This document shows positions 32,270 to 43,912 of a stretch of DNA of 64,000 nucleotides, piece by piece. Source of the DNA: Durusdinium trenchii (lineage: Eukaryota; Sar; Dinophyceae; Suessiales; Symbiodiniaceae); assembly GCA_963970005.1 (NCBI GenBank), contig CAXAMN010022707.1:910360-974359 (forward strand), read 5' to 3'. The translations under genes were made by a program, and so were the position numbers. Below the pieces are notes generated by a model. It ran no database searches. It worked only from the letters and a program-made list of their open reading frames with translations, and was not told the DNA's origin. The first letter of the stretch is position 1, and each line of letters opens with the position of its first letter.

Positions 32270-33817
32270 GGATCTAGTGATACTCCGTTGTTCTTGAACG
32301 AGTACTAAAAAACAATTGTAAATACTGCGTTTGTGGCTTTACACTGAATATTAATAAGGACACATGTCAACAAATTTGACAGCGCAAAGGGTGAATAATG
32401 AAATAGCACACATTAGACAACTGTATTGCAGAAAGAGCAGAAGCCTCAAACATGTTGATAAGATATTGTGAAGGTAGTTTGTAGTGTTCATGTTCGCAAT
32501 AGGCAATAGATGTATGAAGACAAGTAGACAATGGACATGCCACATATTGAGCCTGAAGGACTAGCAGAAGAACAGTCAAACAGTTGGTATGTTGTTTTAG
32601 TTCAACCCGTTACCCTCATGAACGATCTTAAAGAACGATGTATCCTGATTTGACTTGTATCAACAGATTGACATAGATTGACATCAAAATATTAAGCATT
32701 GGTATAATGAACTATGGCTTAAAAGCAGCATGGAAGCAACAAAATGCATGTTAAAAGTAGATAATACTATTCAATATACATTGTAGTGGACATAAGGCTA
32801 GAATAGACAATTATATTTGATGCATTGGTTTCAGGGATTGTATTTTTGGATACTATACAGTTTTAAGTGTTTGAATTGTGTGTACCTATAAGATTATCCT
32901 AATTTCAATATATAATAATATTGTTATTTGAATCATATAATACAGGAAACTGTTGATTTAAAATATTAGAACATTGTTTTTAATAATATATATATGGTTT
33001 TATATGTTAGTTATTGAACATATTAAACTAATTACATAATAATGCCTGTATACATATATATATATATATATGTAAAATGTGGGAGAAGACAGAGTCAGGT
33101 ACCCCTGTGAAGGTATTTGATGAACCCTCTCAATTGCTTTACTTTACCAGAGCAAGAACATATCAGTAAAGCATTCTTAGATGATATTTATATTAATATA
33201 TGCACAATAGTACTGTAGCTAACATGAAATTGCACAACATATATATAGGTATAAACCAGTTGAGCTGTTCCATTCACGTTTCTATCACATGACCCAAGAG
33301 ACGGGGGATTCTCCGGGAAGGCATTGCAACATAATCAGCGGTTTCACAACATTGTCATCAGATGACACTGTGATTAAATTTGGGGGGGACGGGGTGTGGG
33401 GATGGGGAGACGGGGCAGAACCTATCATCCGCCTCAGAACATGATCATTGGTCATCGGTTCCATAACAAGATCATCGGTTTCACAACATGGTCATCGGTT
33501 TCACAACATGATTATCGGTATCACAACATGTTCATCGGTTTCATAACATGATCATCATCGGTTTCATAATATTGCGTCACCGGTTTCGAAGCATTGTCAT
33601 CGGTTTCACAACATCGTCATCGGCGTCACCACATTGTCATCGGATCACAATGTGATTAAATTGGAGTGTGGGGGGGAGGGGGTGGGGGAAGGGGAGTCGC
33701 TGTGAAAAAGACAAACCACGCGACTCACCTCGGACCTCATTTCGGACACCCTCAGAATACACTGTTTTTAACAGTCGTGTAAAACGCACCAACTCATTTT
33801 TCCATGGCGAAACATAG
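32270..33817. other. AT-rich intron with tandem repeats
   Basis: Sequence becomes strikingly AT-rich (for example 32600-33280) with TATATA runs, and contains no credible exon. It precedes the terminal exon of the second + gene. Within it lies a tandem array (33421-33660). Confidence 0.6.
33421..33660. repeat. tandem repeat CATCGGTTTCACAACATGGT
   Basis: About ten imperfect copies of a unit of roughly 20 bp (TCATCGGTTTCACAACATGG). Two flanking single copies appear at 33335-33370, each followed by a G-rich tract (33379-33415 and 33663-33700). Confidence 0.85.
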
Positions 33818-34042
33818 GGTTTCGATCATATCCACATGCTTCTTTCGCACATGCCGGAGAATTACAAGCAGTTTGCATACATGCCTCACATAAAGCTCAT
33901 CATTGAGAGCCCTTGCAACGACTCAACATGCGCGAACATATTTGAATTTTGTTCGCGCAACTTGATGCTTAAGATACCCATTCAAACATCAGTGCGCAAG
34001 CTTCTCACCAGTGGCCCTGCGAACATAGACTATCCAGGCTGA
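33818..34042 (+). CDS. second + gene: terminal exon with stop
   Basis: A 225-bp exon after AACATAG|G in phase 0. It reads GFDHIHMLLSHMPENYKQFA, YMPHIKLIIESPCNDSTCAN, IFEFCSRNLMLKIPIQTSV and ends TSGPANIDYPG followed by TGA at 34040. Two CxxxxxC-type cysteine spacings are visible but no named domain. Clearly coding and the 3' end of the gene. Confidence 0.7.
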   Translation, partial: GFDHIHMLLSHMPENYKQFAYMPHIKLIIESPCNDSTCANIFEFCSRNLMLKIPIQTSVRKLLTSGPANIDYPG

Positions 34043-34705
34043 ATGCAATCTATTGAACCCTTCGGAGAACCTCCCGTCTCTACCGTCACAGCGCCATGCT
34101 CTCCAGGACAGGACGCCCTCAGTGTGCGCATATGGCAGTTAAACTACATTGTAGAGAGTATGATGCATTTGTTTCAAAAATGCATGCATCTAAAAACATG
34201 AGTTATGTTATCATATTGTTCCTTTCAACAAACAGATTGTATAATACAAAAATAGAGTAATAAGTAATAACAAGGAAGAAGGACATGATAGGTAATTCTA
34301 TCTCATAATAAACTGACGCAGACGTAAAGAGCTAGAAACATATGAAACACAAAAACATGTACTACCACAGTCCCCCGCTCTTTGCAGAACTTGTCCTAAG
34401 CCTATCATGTTTCATAGGTCCTGCAACAAATCGAAGAATGACTGCAAACACCAAGTTAGAACCACCCAGCCTGGCAGTGCCTGGGTCCACGCTTGCTTTG
34501 GATCGGATTGTGTCCATCGCCGATGGGTCCACCGACCGAGCACAGGGTTTCGCGTGACGCTCGTCCAAACGGACGAGCGTCGCGAGTTGCGCACGGTAGG
34601 AACTTTTTTGTTGCCGCGGTGCGGAACGAGGTGGAAGGCGGAAGATTTGGCCCCGCCGTAAGATCATCAAGCTGATGTTGCCTAGATATTGATTGAAGGT
34701 TCCCT

Positions 34706-34888
34706 TCAATGGTTTACAATTTCCTTATTGTTCAGGTGTTTGTTTATGTTTGTTTCATCCATTGGTTTATAGAACTCAAAAGGTTTGGGATCCAAGTGAC
34801 ATTCAACTCCTTTGTTACATTTGCTAGGCTCCATTATCCCGAAATTGTAGAACTGCCCTGACCCAGCCACAGATTGAACAAGGAGCAC
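34706..34888 (-). CDS. 3' exon of a separate minus-strand gene
   Basis: Minus frame reads SVAGSGQFYNFGIMEPSKC, NKGVECHLDPKPFEFYKP, MDETNINKHLNNKEIVNH and a TGA at 34706. It is convergent with the second + gene (663 bp between the two stops). Upstream exons should lie at 35-36 kb on the minus strand. Confidence 0.6.
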   Translation of the reverse strand: MLLVQSVAGSGQFYNFGIMEPSKCNKGVECHLDPKPFEFYKPMDETNINKHLNNKEIVNH

Positions 34889-35004
34889 ACATGCAAATTG
34901 ACTAAGGGGTGCAGAGTTTCTGTGTTTTTAAACCCTCCAAAGCTAGCTGAGTTCAATCCACTGTATTTAGGGTTCGAGAACGACAAAACATAATCATTCC
35001 TAGT

Positions 35005-35262
35005 TTGGTTAAAACAACATGTGAGGAACTGGAGCAGACTTCAGTCCAAACTGACTTAAGTATGGATGTAAGTTGTCACTCCTTGCACCGCTGGTTCAGC
35101 CCAGAGAGTCTCACCAGCAAACGAAAAATGCGATGTGGCTATGGATTCACAGTGATTCACACGAACAGTTCCCTGAGCCAACAGCATCCTAGATTGACAT
35201 CCTTGGTGGTCAAGAAGCACCCTACAGTAGTCCTGAAAAGCCCCAAATCCTCAACTTGTTGA
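35005..35262 (+). CDS. 85-codon open frame, strand unresolved
   Basis: The + frame reads VKTTCEELEQTSVQTDLSMD, FSPESLTSKRKMRCGYGF and VVKKHPTVVLKSPKSSTC then TGA. A minus frame (EDLGLFRTTVGCFLTTKDV) is also open, and would suit the minus gene whose 3' exon is at 34706. I cannot choose. Confidence 0.3.
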   Translation: MVKTTCEELEQTSVQTDLSMDVSCHSLHRWFSPESLTSKRKMRCGYGFTVIHTNSSLSQQHPRLTSLVVKKHPTVVLKSPKSSTC

Positions 35263-35424
35263 CGAGCCACCAAGAGGGACATGGATGGAAACTCCATCAA
35301 CATCATCAACTCTCATCCAGTGCTCAATGTCAACCAGTTTCATCAAGAGATGGCCAGGGAAATATCATGAAATATCCTTTGCACCTGTGAGAACGAGTGC
35401 ACCAGATGTGACCTATATACTTGG

Positions 35425-35787
35425 GTGAGCGTCTCAAAAATTGTCCAGGATCAAGAGCAGAGTGTGTTCAGTGTTGACCCAAACGTCATTTGCTTCCGAA
35501 GTCGGCCAACGTCGTCTTGCCTGACTTCCAACGTCGTCTTGTCTGGGCACTGGTTGAGTCAATACCTTTCGACTCATGGCTTGTTGAGTTTCCCCCAGAT
35601 AGCGACAAGTATCTTGCGGTCACTTCTGGATAACTGGGTTCTGGGGGTTGGCTCGAGGGCGCTGAAGTGGCGAATGAGATTTGGAGAGACACAGTACACT
35701 TCACACCTTGCACATCGTGCACACCACTTGGATGAACAGGAGATCCCTTTCACACGTATGTTGTTCCTGGTTCTTCTTCAGCGTTGA
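35425..35787 (+). CDS. 120-codon open frame, strand unresolved
   Basis: The + frame includes PQIATSILRSLLDNWVLGVG and RFGETQYTSHLAHRAHHL. The minus frame over the same bases reads EVTARYLSLSGGNSTSHESK and QTRRRWKSGKTTLADFGSK, equally protein-like. One of the two is an antisense shadow. Confidence 0.3.
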   Translation: MSVSKIVQDQEQSVFSVDPNVICFRSRPTSSCLTSNVVLSGHWLSQYLSTHGLLSFPQIATSILRSLLDNWVLGVGSRALKWRMRFGETQYTSHLAHRAHHLDEQEIPFTRMLFLVLLQR

Positions 35788-36065
35788 CCCTTTTGAAAAG
35801 CCAAAGTGCTTTTGTCTATCAAAGATGCCGCCGAAGGAGTTGGGTTTCGTTAAACTTTCATGACGCAACACGCCACGTCGTTTTCGACGACCGTGTCAGA
35901 TGATGTTGCGGATGGTCACGTGGTCATCGTTTGCTGTGTTGCGTTTTCTCCCCGATGACGAGCTGCGACCGAAGTCCGCTGGGTTGGGCCTGTCTCCGGC
36001 TCCAAAGCACGTGCCGGAATCCGAATAGACCGGAGAGACGCGAAAAAACGGTCTTATGGAGCCCT

Positions 36066-36490
36066 AGGGTGTGTGTGTGTGTGTGTGTCACCCTTGGAGT
36101 CATAGGGATGCTTTTGCATTTGCTTTTGTTTTACAGCAGGGGGTGCAAGCAGCCCATCCAGTCTTGCACCAATGAAGACACTGGATGTGTGCTGGTGAAA
36201 TCAATCCGGGACGCCGGATTGACGTACCTGCGTGGAGAGAAACCTACTTAATGGACAAGCTGTTCCAATGCTGTGTTTGCAGTAAGCGGCTAATGCATCG
36301 GTGCTTTTCCTTGAGTGCTTGGACCTTGGGAGCTCCACTGACCTCCTCGAACCGTCGTCACCCTGTCGTCCGTTCGATCGGTGTTTTCTACTGGATGGAC
36401 CTCCTCTTTCTTACCTGTACCCTTAGGAATTGGAACCCTAGGCCGGCGTGTGGCACCGCTATCAAGTCAGTACGCATATCCATGAGTGTG
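36066..36490. repeat. duplicated block, copy 1
   Basis: From a (GT)n run through CACCCTTGGAGTCATAGGGA to CATATCCATGAGTGTGTTTG. The same sequence reappears at 37227-37495 with one visible substitution (CCTTGGGAG to CCTTGCGAG) and a gap in place of its middle part. Confidence 0.9.
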
Positions 36491-37226
36491 TTTGGCTTCG
36501 TGCCAACCCGGGATGAGCCCGCAGAGTGCCTCCCGTGGACCCGTCGAACGGGTGTATGTCCATGTTCCCCGGCTCTGGGAACGCAGATGTCCGCAGCGGA
36601 CAGCAGGTGGCCCAGGCCGTACGTCCGATGATTTTTGTCCCATCTTTGGAACTCCAAGTTGGCTCATGCCTTTACGTGACCGCAGCGGTCTAAGCAGCCA
36701 GCCATTTTGGCACGGCGTACGTGGCCGCAGCGGCCGAAGCCTGTTCAAGGTTCATTGGAACCTGTCGAGACCTTGGGTGCACATACAGCGTATACATTCA
36801 AACGAGGCAGGTTTTCCTAGGTCGTTTTAATGAGGCTCGGCTTCATCGGTTCTCGTCCCCTCCATTTGGTTCCCCCTTTCATCCCTTCCCTTCACACACT
36901 CTTGTTTCCTCTTTTCTTTCATGTCCTCCTGTCTTCATGTCTGGTCATCTCATCCTTTTCTTCGTTTGCGCGCACATTGGTCCCGGCCTTAGTGTGTACG
37001 TGCACTTCTACACACATTTAAACACAGGTTTCAGGTCGCCCAGGTCTTTACAATGAGGTGGGCTTCATCGGTTGTCCCTGTGCACTTGGTTCCCCTTTCA
37101 TTTCAACCACACGCACCTTTGTCCCGTCTCGTCCTCTGGTCATGTCTTCATTTTCTTGTCTCTTGGGCGCGCACACGTGCACATCGGCCCTCACCTTAGC
37201 TTCTCGCCTCCCCTCGGGGAGGCGTG

Positions 37227-37495
37227 TGTGTGTCACCCTTGGAGTCATAGGGATGCTTTTGCATTTGCTTNNNNNNNNNNGTAAGCGGCTAATGCATCGG
37301 TGCTTTTCCTTGAGTGCTTGGACCTTGCGAGCTCCACTGACCTCCTCGAACCGTCGTCACCCTGTCGTCCGTTCGATCGGTGTTTTCTACTGGATGGACC
37401 TCCTCTTTCTTACCTGTACCCTTAGGAATTGGAACCCTAGGCCGGCGTGTGGCACCGCTATCAAGTCAGTACGCATATCCATGAGTGTGTGTTCA
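37227..37495. repeat. duplicated block, copy 2, with assembly gap
   Basis: Contains ten Ns at 37271-37280 where copy 1 has about 150 bp. Near-identity over about 210 bp after the gap suggests a recent tandem duplication or a haplotype or scaffolding artefact. Confidence 0.9.
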
Positions 37496-37513
37496 TCCAC
37501 TTTTGCTTTTTGT

Positions 37514-37612
37514 CTTTCAGACCTTCAAAACATGTCGCAATTGGACTTGACTCAGATTTTGTTGGATCCATCCAGAGAACAAGACGTTTGCACAGATCCA
37601 CTCAGTGTCCTT
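37514..37612 (+). CDS. candidate N-terminal exon of the EF-hand gene
   Basis: After CTTTCAG the frame reads NMSQLDLTQILLDPSREQD and VCTDPLSVLR, followed by a GC donor. Its end (PLSVLR) looks like the entering helix of an EF-hand, which fits the next exon starting FGIMNL, but the phase does not match directly. Confidence 0.4.
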
Positions 37613-37651
37613 AGAGCATTTCAAGTGCCCGGGTGTGGGAATCCATCAAAA

Positions 37652-37721
37652 AGTAATGTAAAGGATACTGAGGATACTGTCAAACAGGTTTGTCAGTATC
37701 CTCAATACCCTTTACATTACT
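37652..37721. repeat. 34-bp near-perfect hairpin
   Basis: Arms 37652-37685 and 37688-37721 pair with 31 of 34 bases matching and only a 2-base spacer (left arm begins AGTAATGTAAAGG). A fold-back element or structured intron segment. Confidence 0.85.
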
Positions 37722-38549
37722 GTATTTAGTCGGGCGCAGTACCAGTTTCTGGCTCTCGCTTGAGTGTTAACCCTGCTACCCTTTTGGGCGTTGTGGGGAT
37801 TCATCATCGGACACCTTCACACTTGTGATGCGTTCCGAACGCGATGAAGCGAACCCACAGGTTTTTTTGGGTTTCCGAACGGCTCTTGGCATTTCGACTG
37901 ATCGGTGCGGGTGCTACCATCTTCTTGATGGCCAATTCAGGAGAAGAAGAAGAAACGCACCAACAAGCCCAGTCCGATTGAACGTATGAAAGAAGCGCCC
38001 CTCGGCCGGGGGAGGATGGCACCGAGCTTTGATCTCACACGGGACACACGGGATTGGGTTGGCATGTTTTCCGCACAAGAAAAGATTTCTTTATAAACAC
38101 CAAGAAACATGCTGTGGAACACGAAACTGTTTCGAAGATTTTGGGACAGTTTTTCTTTGCAAAAGGGGGCTGCTTCGATGTGTGTTTCTTTGAGTCAATG
38201 AGGAGGCTCATCAATCCTGGCGCACCCTCGGACGCATGATGACATCATGATGACGCATGCAATCCTACTATACTATACTATATATAATATACATGAAAAA
38301 CCTGACTTATGATGGAAACGCTGGTTGGAAAGGATATACTTTCAGCATAATTATATAGTGAAGAGGGGGATCATTCTTGAGGCTGCAGGTTGTTTTGAAA
38401 AGGATTAAAAAGGTGCATAAAAGGTTTTTGCTCGAAAAAGTCCCCAGGTCCCCTGGAATTACACCAATATCTTGGTTGTTTCAATAAGCACGTGGAAATC
38501 AACAATCCACTATATTCCATCTTCTCCAATAACTCGGAGTCTGGGCGAG

Positions 38550-38607
38550 GTTTGGCATCATGAACTTGGATGACGACAGGAGCATCTCCAAGGAGGAGTT
38601 CCAGAAG
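38550..38607 (+). CDS. EF-hand protein exon: EF-hand I
   Basis: A 58-bp exon after GGGCGAG|G reads FGIMNLDDDRSISKEEFQK. The loop NLDDDRSISKEE is degenerate (N at 1, R in place of G at 6) and may bind calcium weakly. It ends at a GA donor (AAG|GACACC), phase 0, joining exactly to the next exon. Confidence 0.75.
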
Positions 38608-39080
38608 GACACCCGATCGCACGCGCGTTCGGACCGTTTTTCCGACACACAAACTTCGGACGTGCGCAGATTCGAACGTAGCATTTGTCCAGGAGCGCCC
38701 CGTTCGTAGCTTCCTTGCTCCGTTCGCAGCGATGCCCTTTGTTACTAGTAGCTTCTTGTTACTAGAAGTAAGGCCAGGAGCCCCTAGTAGCATTTATTGA
38801 GGCTTCAAGTTGGCGCTGTGCTCTCCATGTGGTTGGAATCATAACGCAAGTTCTAAGAAACTCAGCAGGGACCCGAAGACGAGAGGAGAGCCTCACTGCA
38901 GAACATGTACTGCCGTCAGACAGTGCAAACATATCAATCCATGGAGAAACTGATGTGATATGCAACCACTCTGGCTGCTGACTGATCAAAGTATCCCATG
39001 AAAAGTTTATGCACTTAACTCTTACCGCACCCATTTCTTCCTACAGAGTTTTTGTTTTTAATCATTTTTTTGGCTTGGTT

Positions 39081-39179
39081 CCCAGACACTCCATGTCCAT
39101 GTATGGCATTTATGCCTACATTGGGGTGGTTTCAGGGGTCAATGCACGCACAAATTCCAGTCCCATGGAGTGTTTGGGG
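39081..39179. mobile_element. family A element, full copy
   Basis: CCCAGACACTCCATG to CAGTCCCATGGAGTGTTTGG, 99 bp, in the intron between EF-hand I and its following helix. Confidence 0.85.
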
Positions 39180-39475
39180 TTGTGTTTCGCATGAGAAGTG
39201 CTTTGGATCATTTACATCCGTCGGGTACCACCTGGGTAAACCCGGCAGTCGCTTGTGACTGGTCACCCGCTAGGTTCAGATGAGCCCCTTCAACTAGTGC
39301 GTTTTGCTTCGTGCATTGTCCAAGTGTTGAAGCTGTTGAAGGACATGGAACCAGTCAAACGATTCTCAACATAATATATCAAACATACCTTTTTTGAAGC
39401 CAGAGTTGAAATCCACAGCGGACCTGCAGGCTGAGTGGATTTCTCTTGTTTCATTATAATCGTTCGTGGCCGCAG

Positions 39476-39528
39476 GCGATGGCTTCCCTTGGTTTGGAGG
39501 GGCGAGAGGTGGACAACTTGTTCAGAAG
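39476..39528 (+). CDS. EF-hand protein exon: helix between EF-hands I and II
   Basis: A 53-bp exon after GCCGCAG|G encodes AMASLGLEGREVDNLFR plus two bases. It gives the exiting helix of EF-I and the entering helix of EF-II with hydrophobics at the canonical positions. The GC donor (AG|GCCGGC) leaves phase 2, completed by G of the next exon. Confidence 0.78.
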
Positions 39529-40193
39529 GCCGGCGACGGAGACGACGGAGACGAGTGCGTGCCTTCAGGTCGGTGTGGTGTCCCGACGATCACCTGAACT
39601 TTTGGGTTCCGAAGGGGATTTGGGTGGAAGAAGATATCCGAATTCCAGAGGATTTGGGTGGAACCTCCCAAATTCTCCACAATTCGACTTATCAAGGAAA
39701 GTGGCAATGTTGCCCCAATGAACTTGAGGATCACTGTAGAGGAAAGTACTGCACCCTCCGTCAGTCAAGGCCACTGTGGGTTGAAAGATGAGGACTGCCT
39801 TTGTACACAGCGTAGTTGTGACATGCTGGGCTTTGGGGAACATATATGTATCGCAAGACCCGCAAACCAGTGGCAGGCGCGGAATGTACCAGAAGTCCAT
39901 TTGTGCGCTGCTCAAAGCCATGGCACTCCCATGATCGGTCCCCTTGACAGATTTAACATCAGCATCTTGCAGGGTAACCACGCGAGTGGCGTGAGCAGGT
40001 TGGTGCCCCAAATCCTAAGATAGCTGGCCATGAGATTTGCAGCATGCCTCAGACACTTGGTCACTTAAGTACTTGCAAGATTGGGATCTTCAGTTGGGAA
40101 TTTCCCCCAACCTGGGATCGTTGAATTATTTCGGTCCACCGAGCCGCTCTGTCGTGCATCCAAAACCATGCTCGTGGCGCGACAGAGAACGAG

Positions 40194-40237
40194 GTTTGAT
40201 CCGGACAAGAGCGGATATCTCGACAAGGAGGACATGG
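40194..40237 (+). CDS. EF-hand protein exon: EF-hand II
   Basis: After AACGAG|G it reads FDPDKSGYLDKEDM. The loop DPDKSGYLDKED has D1, D3, S5, G6, L8 and D12, a functional-looking EF-hand with Asp instead of Glu at 12. The 3' boundary is ambiguous by one G (see findings). Confidence 0.78.
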
Positions 40238-40834
40238 GTTGGTGGGTTGCTGCCTGCAACTGAACCATCCTCATCCACCGATACAGGTAATAGGATAGAC
40301 CGAAGGAATTGGATTTCAGGCTTTTGCATTGTTTTTGTGAAACGATCAACGATACAAGCCATGTCTCCAGGTCGTGTGTTGGGCTCGTTTCGGATGACGC
40401 TCATGAGTTTACATGTTTGGTTCACTCATTGACGCTTGCTACGGTCGGTATGGAGCCGCACTATAGTGTACACATAGACTCTCATATCACTGAAGATGTT
40501 CCTTCTGCCGAAGTAGCAGCAGCAGGCCATTTCTGCTGAACTATGTAAATGCGACCCTTTGCACATGCTGATGAACCCCCGTGGTCATGGATTTCACCAC
40601 ATCTGGAGATCCACGGCTGCTTCCACCTCAAAAGAACACCGAGTGTGTGCTTGAACACCTGGAAAATGGTTCCAGCCAAACCACGGCAGAATAGATTCAC
40701 TACTTTTCAGGGATCCTTCGATAGCAGATCTATCGAACAGATCGCTTTCCTCTCTCCATTCATCCGTGCCGTGGAGAGAGCACCGCTGTTTTCAGGGCCG
40801 CGGTGCTCTCCGGCCACCCAGCGGTGACAGCCAG

Positions 40835-40860
40835 GAGTTCTTCGCCTATGCCGCTAAAGG
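40835..40860 (+). CDS. EF-hand protein: candidate exon after EF-hand II
   Basis: After CAGCCAG|G the frame reads EFFAYAAKG and stays open to about 41180. EFFAYA is a plausible exiting helix for EF-II. End not fixed; the joining phase requires the single-G ambiguity described in findings. Confidence 0.35.
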
Positions 40861-42232
40861 CACTGGCGATGTGGGGCACCTGGACGAACTCCGATTCGGA
40901 GCTGAAGGTCCAGTCACCATCCTTGAGGTCACAAGCAGAGACTCCGAGGTCAGCGACTCCAGATTGAGGTCACAAGCGACTCCTCCAGGTCGCAATGAGC
41001 TTTTTTTGTTGCGGTTCAGCAGGGTAAGCAGGGGTCTAGGAGGCCAAAGGCGGAATCATCTGTGGGAATCCTGTCCCAACCCCCCCTCTCCTGGTCCCCG
41101 CGGCTTCGCCAAGTCCATCCACGAACTTGGACCAAGCCTTACAGAAGCCGAGAGCTCATTTCAAAAGGTCAATGCATATTGAAAACCTATGAACAAGGCC
41201 ATGGTTGCTGCAGGTAGGGGTCACTTACCTTCCATACTAGGTATGTTGTAATCACGCCAATCACACCACCGATTCAACAAAACACCATGGTAGTGGTACA
41301 ATGGAAACTAAGGGTGGCCGCTTGAGACTGAGCTTTAGCACAGAACAAATGTTTGACTTGTTTTTTGCGTCGGTTGCGAGTGTTCCATGTAATCCAGACG
41401 GGGGATAGAGGGAAACAACCCCAGCAACCACCTCAGTAATTGTTGTTCAAGCTTGTGCAGCATACGTTTTGTGATGGTTCTACAAGCCCATGAAGGTTTT
41501 GACAAGCTAATAAGAGCCAGTGTCGCGCACGGCCTTGACTCTTGGTAAACATGGTTGTATAGAAGCCAGCTTGTTGAGAAGAGTTTTCATGGCAATATAT
41601 TGAACACATGCAGCTGTGGCATGCATCACATTTGCACAGCCTATGCACTCCAATCAATATGGTTGTTCCTTCCTTTGCCTCCAATTTTCTTGAGGTGGAA
41701 GAAGACATGTCAGTTCAGTTCAACACATGTTCATGTGTTCTTTGCGACACATGATCGCGACGATCACTCAGCACTGGACAGTTTGGGTGTCACCTTTTGA
41801 GCGGAACCAATGAATTCACTTCGGCCGCCAATCTCGGCCCATTGGACTCTCTTGGACTTGGATCCTTTTTTAAGAGAAAGCAGAGAGGTCTCATCATGTC
41901 TCATTTGGACCTGGCATACTCCTTGTCATGGTCGTGATCAAGTCTTCGGGCAGGATGTAACGAACGAGGGACATGTGAATAGTTAGTGCTTCGCCTCCAA
42001 AAGCTGAAAGTTGGCCTCCAACTTCGCCGACCGTGACTTGGAGCCCCTCCTTCGCGGATCGCATGCTTCGTCACATGGGACACTCGTCACATGAGACTCA
42101 ATCCGCTTGAGACACTCAATCCTTCGGGAACATGTTCGCTGGGACCGGGAGAACGCCCGGACCGGGGACCGTCCCATCCAGTCCCGTCCGACTGAGTTGC
42201 ACGCCATGCTGAAGCGCGGCTTGGCCGCGGAG

Positions 42233-42259
42233 GATGAGGCGGAAGAGACCATCATGAAG
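42233..42259 (+). CDS. EF-hand protein micro-exon: entering helix of EF-hand III
   Basis: DEAEETIMK after CGCGGAG|G, ending at a GC donor (AAG|GCGGCC). The upstream frame ELHAMLKRGLAAE is also open and may belong to the exon. Joined to the next exon it gives EETIMKAFEAWDVNQD, a regular EF-hand E helix. Confidence 0.65.
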
Positions 42260-42940
42260 GCGGCCAAGCCGTCATTCGCCTCGGCGCGACGGTCGGGGCG
42301 ATGGATGAGGGGCGAAGGATGGAGCCAAGGGGGTGAAAACGGAGGAACGAAGAACAGAGAGAGAGAGAGAGAGTGAACAAATAGAAAAACAATAGAGCCC
42401 TCTGGCAGAGAACAACAACATCAAGGAAACAACTAAAGGCTGACCAGATAGTTCTTATACCGAGCTTTGCCCCTGTTCGAAAAGCCTGCAGGGGGAACAC
42501 AGCTAGTGTTGAATGCATGTTATGTTGTCAATTACGATCTAAAGTACACAGAGACACTGCCCCAGATGATTCTTTGAGCCAACCTGAAGCCCTCTATCCG
42601 GAGACCTGTAAACTGTGCTGGGTGCTTCTTCATTTGTATTCAGAACGGTCTTCAAAGCATCAGACATGGGAATTCGATAAGGACTTCGAATGACTCATGA
42701 GGAGTCAGACCACCCCACGTCAACGCGAGAAAAGGCTCCTTTGGGTGGGTGGTTTCAGATATTCTATGGTCAACCTTCTCATTGAGATGATTGAACCATC
42801 TATTGAACCCACTGACTCATGTGTTTTCCTTTTCCGAAAAAAAAAAAAAAAACACGTGAGTTGAAACCCTCAACAGCGGCTTCGAATACGACGGACAAAA
42901 CATGAAGAATCGTCCCACTTACCGGACCACCGGTCCCGAG

Positions 42941-42967
42941 GCCTTTGAGGCCTGGGACGTGAATCAG
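42941..42967 (+). CDS. EF-hand protein micro-exon: first half of EF-hand III
   Basis: A 27-bp exon between TCCCGAG|G and a GA donor (CAG|GACCGG), encoding AFEAWDVNQ. It holds the first four loop residues; the rest is in the next exon. Confidence 0.72.
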
Positions 42968-43912
42968 GACCGGTCCACTGGGCAAAGATCCGAGGATCCA
43001 TCAGGGACATGGTCCCGGGGGTCATGGAATGGGTGAGCCGAAAGCCGAAGACCTCCGTATTTGCAGCGGTGAACATGAATATCAGGTCGTCTTTATACAT
43101 GTATAGGACGTACTGTACGACTATGCCAACTTGCCAACAGCTAATATATCGGGTGGGTTTGTGACAGACCCCCCCGACAGAAGAGGTATGTTCATGTATG
43201 TTCCATCGAATCACCACCCAAGAACCACCCGAAATGGGTGGTGCTGGTGAAGAGGTTGTTCAATCCATGGTGATGGTCTTTTAAAACCTATATATGTCAT
43301 TACAGGACGGTTCTCAGGAGCTCCTTCCGGTGCTGTGGCGTGAGAATCGAACAGACGAAAAAGGCAGTCGACTGCAGGCCATGCCATGGCCAGGCGGTCG
43401 AGAGCTGTCCTGTGAAATACCAGGGGGTTCACCCGGATGCTCCGGGAACCCGCTTCCGGTGTGTAGACCCGCTCCGGCCACCCGCTTCCTTCGTGGGCGC
43501 CCCGCTTCCTTCGGGGTGTCCATGAACCATCCAAGATCCAGTCCGGTCGTTTCGTCCATTGTTGATGATCCAAATCCGGAGAAAACATTCAGAGCCCCTC
43601 CAAAACAATGGCCAAGCCCGGCCACGACTTGGTGCGACCCGGATTCGGGACCTCTTTGAGACCGAACTCGGCTCGGGCTCCGTTGGTTGGCCCAAAGAAA
43701 ATGATCGGAGCTCCTAGTCGCTAGGGGGTGGTTGAAGAGAGGTCTATAAGGTAAATACGCCATTTTTATGGAGATATTTGGGTACAGCTGTTTGGACGTT
43801 GGCCCTGAAAGGGTGGCCCCCCTTTGTGCCCCCTTTGTGCCCCCGTTGCTTAGCTACTTCCGTGGGCCAAGCGGCTCGCCTTGAGCCAACCGATTGGCTT
43901 CGATCTGGAAAG

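Noticed and set aside
33421..33660. Possible CRISPR array (regular repeats of about 20 bp)
   Set aside because: Units are contiguous with no unique spacers and the genome is eukaryotic; an ordinary tandem repeat.
36698..36715. AGCCATTTTGGC, similar to the core of the dinoflagellate spliced leader
   Set aside because: Only 12 bases match and the following TCAAG is absent, so a relic spliced leader cannot be claimed.
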